Shown piece by piece: positions 60,772 to 64,000 of a DNA stretch of 64,000 bases (position 1 is the first letter of the stretch; every line of letters starts with the position of its first letter). The position numbers and the translations under genes were made by a program. The DNA lies in NCBI GenBank assembly GCA_902464965.1, contig CABQLI010000002.1:1-64000 (forward strand), written 5' to 3'. A model generated the notes under the pieces. The model was not told the DNA's origin, made no database searches, and saw nothing but the letters and a program-made list of their open reading frames with translations. This stretch comes from an uncultured Collinsella sp. GTDB lineage: Bacteria; Actinomycetota; Coriobacteriia; Coriobacteriales; Coriobacteriaceae.

Positions 60772-61601
60772 GCAAGCACTCCACCTCCGCGCTCACCATG
60801 CGCGATGCGCTCTACGAGGCTCCCGGCCCCAAGATGCGCGCCAAGATTCGCATCGGCACCGCCATCTCGCTTGTTGCCGTCGCCGCACTCGTCGTCCTGG
60901 TACTGCAGCGCTTTTATGTGACCGGCCAGCTTTCGGTCCACTATTGGTATTTCTTTACGCACCTCACCACCTGGAAGTTCTTGCTTGCCGGCTTTGAGGG
61001 CACCGTTAAAGTCGCACTCACCGCCGGCGTCATTGCGCTGGTACTGGGCTTAGCCCTTATGCTCGGCCGCACCAGCGGCATCAAGCCGCTGCAGCTGGTC
61101 TGCCGCGTGCTCACCGATTTCTTCCGCGGTGTGCCGAGCCTGCTGTTCATCTACTTCTTCTTTTTGGTGCTGCCCCAGTACAAGATCGCGCTGCCGTCGT
61201 TTTGGATGCTCACGCTTCCCGTCGCGCTTGCTGCAGCCGGTGTACTTGCCGAGATCTTCCGCGCCGGCGTCAACGCCGTGCCGCGCGGTCAGGTCGAGGC
61301 AGCCCAGGCACTCGGTCTCTCCAAAGCTAAAATCACCTTTAAAATCGTGTTGCCGCAGGCTATTCGGTTTATCATTCCGTCCTTGATTTCGCAGCTTGTG
61401 GTCGTAGTCAAGGACACCACCGTTGCCTACGTGGTGAGCTACCCCGACCTCATGCAAAACGCCCGCGTGCTCATTACCAACTACGACGCCCTCGTGTCGG
61501 TCTACCTGGTTATCGCGGTCATCTACATCCTCATCAACGTCGCGATCAACAAGGCCGCTGTCTATGTTTCGCACAAGACCGGCGCGACCATCATCCGCTA
61601 A
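60768..61601 (+). CDS. Amino-acid ABC transporter permease (HisM/GlnP family), second
   Basis: 277 residues. A 40-residue cytosolic N-terminus and an extra helix precede the family core. The core has FEGTVKVALTAGVIALVLGL, FFRGVPSLLFIYFFFL and the EAA loop VEAAQALGLSKAKITFKIVLPQAIRF. It overlaps the first permease by 4 nt and is followed at 36 bp by the ATPase gene, which has its own AAGGAG. Confidence 0.92.
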   Translation: MSKHSTSALTMRDALYEAPGPKMRAKIRIGTAISLVAVAALVVLVLQRFYVTGQLSVHYWYFFTHLTTWKFLLAGFEGTVKVALTAGVIALVLGLALMLGRTSGIKPLQLVCRVLTDFFRGVPSLLFIYFFFLVLPQYKIALPSFWMLTLPVALAAAGVLAEIFRAGVNAVPRGQVEAAQALGLSKAKITFKIVLPQAIRFIIPSLISQLVVVVKDTTVAYVVSYPDLMQNARVLITNYDALVSVYLVIAVIYILINVAINKAAVYVSHKTGATIIR

Positions 61602-61637
61602 CGCTTTACCATTTCGAGTCATAAGGAGCCGAGCACC

Positions 61638-62402
<765 letters not shown>

Positions 62403-62489
62403 CCCAATTGCCACGCGGGCAAATTCATCAGTAACGTTTGTCCCGCGCCACCCCCGTGCCATGTCCACCCGGATTCGAAAGCAGCACCT

Positions 62490-63299
62490 ATGATCGGAAC
62501 CCGCACTTCATCGTCATACACCCCGCACGTCGACGTCGCCCCCGCCGACCGCCCACTCATCCTCGTCGCGCCGCGCTGGGAAGAGGCGAAGCCGTTTTTG
62601 AGCGAGACGCTCTCCCCCAACGAGGAGATCGCCAGCGTCTTTGTCGATGCCATCCTTGCCGCCGGCGGCCTGCCGCTGCAGATGTCCATCACCGAGGACA
62701 TTGAGGTCATCCGTCATTACGTCGATATCGCCGACGGCATCGCCATTCCCGGCGGCCCCGATGTCAATCCCAAACGTTGGGGCGATGATCGACCCTACGA
62801 CCCCACCCTCTGCTGCGAGATCCGCGATAGCTTTGAGTTTAAGCTGGTCGGAGAGGCGCTCCGCGCCAAGAAGCCGCTCTTTACCACCTGCCGCGGCACG
62901 CAGCTGCTCAACGTCGCTACTGGCGGCACCCTGTGCATGGACGTGCCGAGCCTGGGCGCTCGCGAGGGCCGCACGCAGTGGCGCCATACCCACGTGCTCA
63001 ACGACCCCGTGCATCCCGTCGAGGTCACGCCGGGCTCGCTGCTGGAGCGCGCGGTTGGCGGGCACAGGCTGATCCAGACCAACTCGGCACATCACTGCTG
63101 CGTCGACCGTCTGGGTAAAAGCACGCGCTTGGTCGCCAAGGCAACCGACGGCGTTCCCGAGTGCATCGAAGTCGAAGGCCAGCCGTTCTGCCTGGGCGTG
63201 CAATGGCATCCTGAGTACACGTGGAAGACGCTCGAGACCGACTTTAACCTGTGGAAGTCGTTTGTCGAGGCAGCGGCCAAGGTAAAGCAGGCCCGCTAA
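62490..63299 (+). CDS. Class I glutamine amidotransferase-like hydrolase (peptidase C26, PuuD-like)
   Basis: Hydrolase that cleaves gamma-glutamyl amide bonds in relatives such as gamma-glutamyl-GABA hydrolase. Length is 269 residues. The triad is visible: nucleophile Cys in FTTCRGTQLLNVATGG, and His-Glu in LGVQWHPEYTWK. The oxyanion-region motif is AIPGGPDVNP. No strong ribosome site precedes the ATG at 62490, so the start is less sure; a start up to the PLILVAP strand would also be compatible. It lies 87 bp after the ABC ATPase. Together these suggest uptake and trimming of a gamma-glutamyl compound (inference). Confidence 0.87.
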   Translation: MIGTRTSSSYTPHVDVAPADRPLILVAPRWEEAKPFLSETLSPNEEIASVFVDAILAAGGLPLQMSITEDIEVIRHYVDIADGIAIPGGPDVNPKRWGDDRPYDPTLCCEIRDSFEFKLVGEALRAKKPLFTTCRGTQLLNVATGGTLCMDVPSLGAREGRTQWRHTHVLNDPVHPVEVTPGSLLERAVGGHRLIQTNSAHHCCVDRLGKSTRLVAKATDGVPECIEVEGQPFCLGVQWHPEYTWKTLETDFNLWKSFVEAAAKVKQAR

Positions 63300-63332
63300 C
63301 TCGCAAGCCACACAAGTTAAAGCCTCCTATGC

Positions 63333-63372
63333 CAGCGGGGGCGAGCACCAGCCACGGTGCCCGCCCCCGCTG
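63333..63372 (+). terminator. Terminator after the C26 hydrolase
   Basis: CAGCGGGGGCGAGCACC pairs with GGTGCCCGCCCCCGCTG (one mismatch); TATTT follows. Confidence 0.75.
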
Positions 63373-63410
63373 TATTTGGTATGCTCGGTATGGTCATCCC
63401 TCACAAACAA

Positions 63411-64000
63411 TCAAAGAAATCTCGACCGCAATCGGTCGACGGTAAAGCAAATAGCAAAAACACTTGCTACGTTTATGAGGCAGTCAATTAAAATCGAGAT
63501 GCATTGACCGTTCCCCAACGGGGTCACGCCGCAAATCCACATGAGCATCGAGGACGGAAGCGGAAGCATGGAATTGGCCCCGAGCTGCATGTAGATCGCT
63601 ACGACGTTGACCAGCAACAGCATGCCAATCGGACCGAAGCCGGACCCAAAATAGGAAACAACGATCACGCAAGAGACCACATATGCAAGGCAGACCGCAC
63701 TCGCCAGAAGAAGTCGATCGCAAAACATATTCAGGTTGAAACACTGTTGAGCATCCAAAACGATTGCGCAGTTAAGGCAGTACAAAACGACACTCGACAG
63801 GATAAACGCGACCAAAAGGGCGAGGGAAGACAGTATCGCCCGCGCAACAGTAGCGCACACCCGCTTCCCTCCCCGAGCCGCCGACAACCCCCACGGTTCC
63901 TCAATAAAGCCCGAACTGACAAAGCGCGGCACAATGCAAGCCGCGATGAACGGAAAGAACAATGCATGAGCCAACGGGGCTACGTTGAACAGCAGACCGC
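63411..64000 (-). CDS. Partial polytopic membrane protein, ABC-2 permease-like
   Basis: The frame is open through the window edge, so the N-terminus is missing; about 196 codons are seen. Five hydrophobic segments occur, and the patterns IAACIVPRFVSSGFIEE and ILSSLALLVAFILSSVVLY fit the early part of ABC-2-type permeases (for example lantibiotic-immunity or ABC-2 multidrug subunits). The lower GC than neighbours suggests a different origin. No ATPase partner is visible in this window. The apparent start at 63974 is a TTG with no ribosome site and is not used. Confidence 0.55.
   Translation of the reverse strand, partial: GLLFNVAPLAHALFFPFIAACIVPRFVSSGFIEEPWGLSAARGGKRVCATVARAILSSLALLVAFILSSVVLYCLNCAIVLDAQQCFNLNMFCDRLLLASAVCLAYVVSCVIVVSYFGSGFGPIGMLLLVNVVAIYMQLGANSMLPLPSSMLMWICGVTPLGNGQCISILIDCLINVASVFAICFTVDRLRSRFL

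Overview
The window is about 60% GC, densely coded and mostly transcribed leftwards. It looks like a chromosome segment of a Gram-positive, high-GC gut actinobacterium of the Coriobacteriia, most probably Collinsella. That placement is an inference from several things: the Gls24/AmaP envelope-stress cluster next to actinobacterial-style genes, a MurE without the diaminopimelate motif, an LAQTG-type cell-wall sorting signal, an aryl-sulfotransferase remnant, and the look of the intergenic repeats. No species call is possible without a database search.

Layout. 1-5.4 kb: cell-wall and amino-acid genes (murI cut by the window edge, a HAD phosphatase, murE, asnB). 5.5-6.3 kb: tRNA-Val followed by a decayed tandem duplication of its 3' end and an AT-rich gene-free stretch. 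6.3-11.3 kb: arginine operon argC-argJ-argB-argD with candidate ARG boxes. 11.4-12.3 kb: two tandem PPOX-fold proteins. 12.3-15.8 kb: riboflavin uptake operon, FMN riboswitch-ribU-fused ecfA1A2-ecfT. 16-18.6 kb: groS-groL flanked by two very large palindromes. 19-25 kb: an amidohydrolase and an M20 peptidase (divergent), a zinc-ribbon membrane protein and a YitT protein. 25-27.7 kb: amaP-DUF2273-gls24 operon and yebC. 27.8-33 kb: DUF6020-like membrane protein, lgt, nifU-like, dCMP deaminase, coaX. 33-40 kb: OPT transporter, an 1147-residue coiled-coil/CAP surface protein, and a DUF389 protein. 40-48 kb: a small exported protein, the aryl-sulfotransferase remnant, 3-hydroxyacyl-CoA dehydrogenase, a giant 2-hydroxyacyl-CoA dehydratase activator and its TetR regulator. 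48.0-48.5 kb: a candidate type I toxin-antitoxin locus. 48.5-53.4 kb: HAD phosphatase, MFS exporter with its TetR, glnK-type PII and amtB. 53.6-57.2 kb: CmpB-like membrane protein, HD-domain protein, and a dxs-like gene broken by a frameshift. 57.2-58.7 kb: three 80-bp palindromic repeats and an iron alcohol dehydrogenase. 59-63.3 kb: a polar amino-acid ABC transporter (binding protein, two permeases, ATPase) plus a class-I glutamine amidotransferase-like hydrolase. 63.4-64 kb: a truncated ABC-2-like membrane protein.

The most interesting signal is at 48.13-48.43 kb. A 41-codon gene for a one-helix peptide with an Arg-rich tail has its Shine-Dalgarno locked in an 8-bp hairpin. It is transcribed towards a short convergent RNA that has its own good promoter, and the two share a bidirectional terminator. 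This is the architecture of Fst/par-type type I toxin-antitoxin loci. Other notable points: a recurrent hairpin with a conserved GGGACAGG-like core and changing but self-complementary arms, at or within a few bases of the stop codon of five separate genes; a family of long nested palindromes; three 80-bp-spaced palindromes at 57.2 kb; a G9 tract just after the signal peptide of the giant surface protein (possible phase variation); and the duplicated tRNA-Val 3' end.
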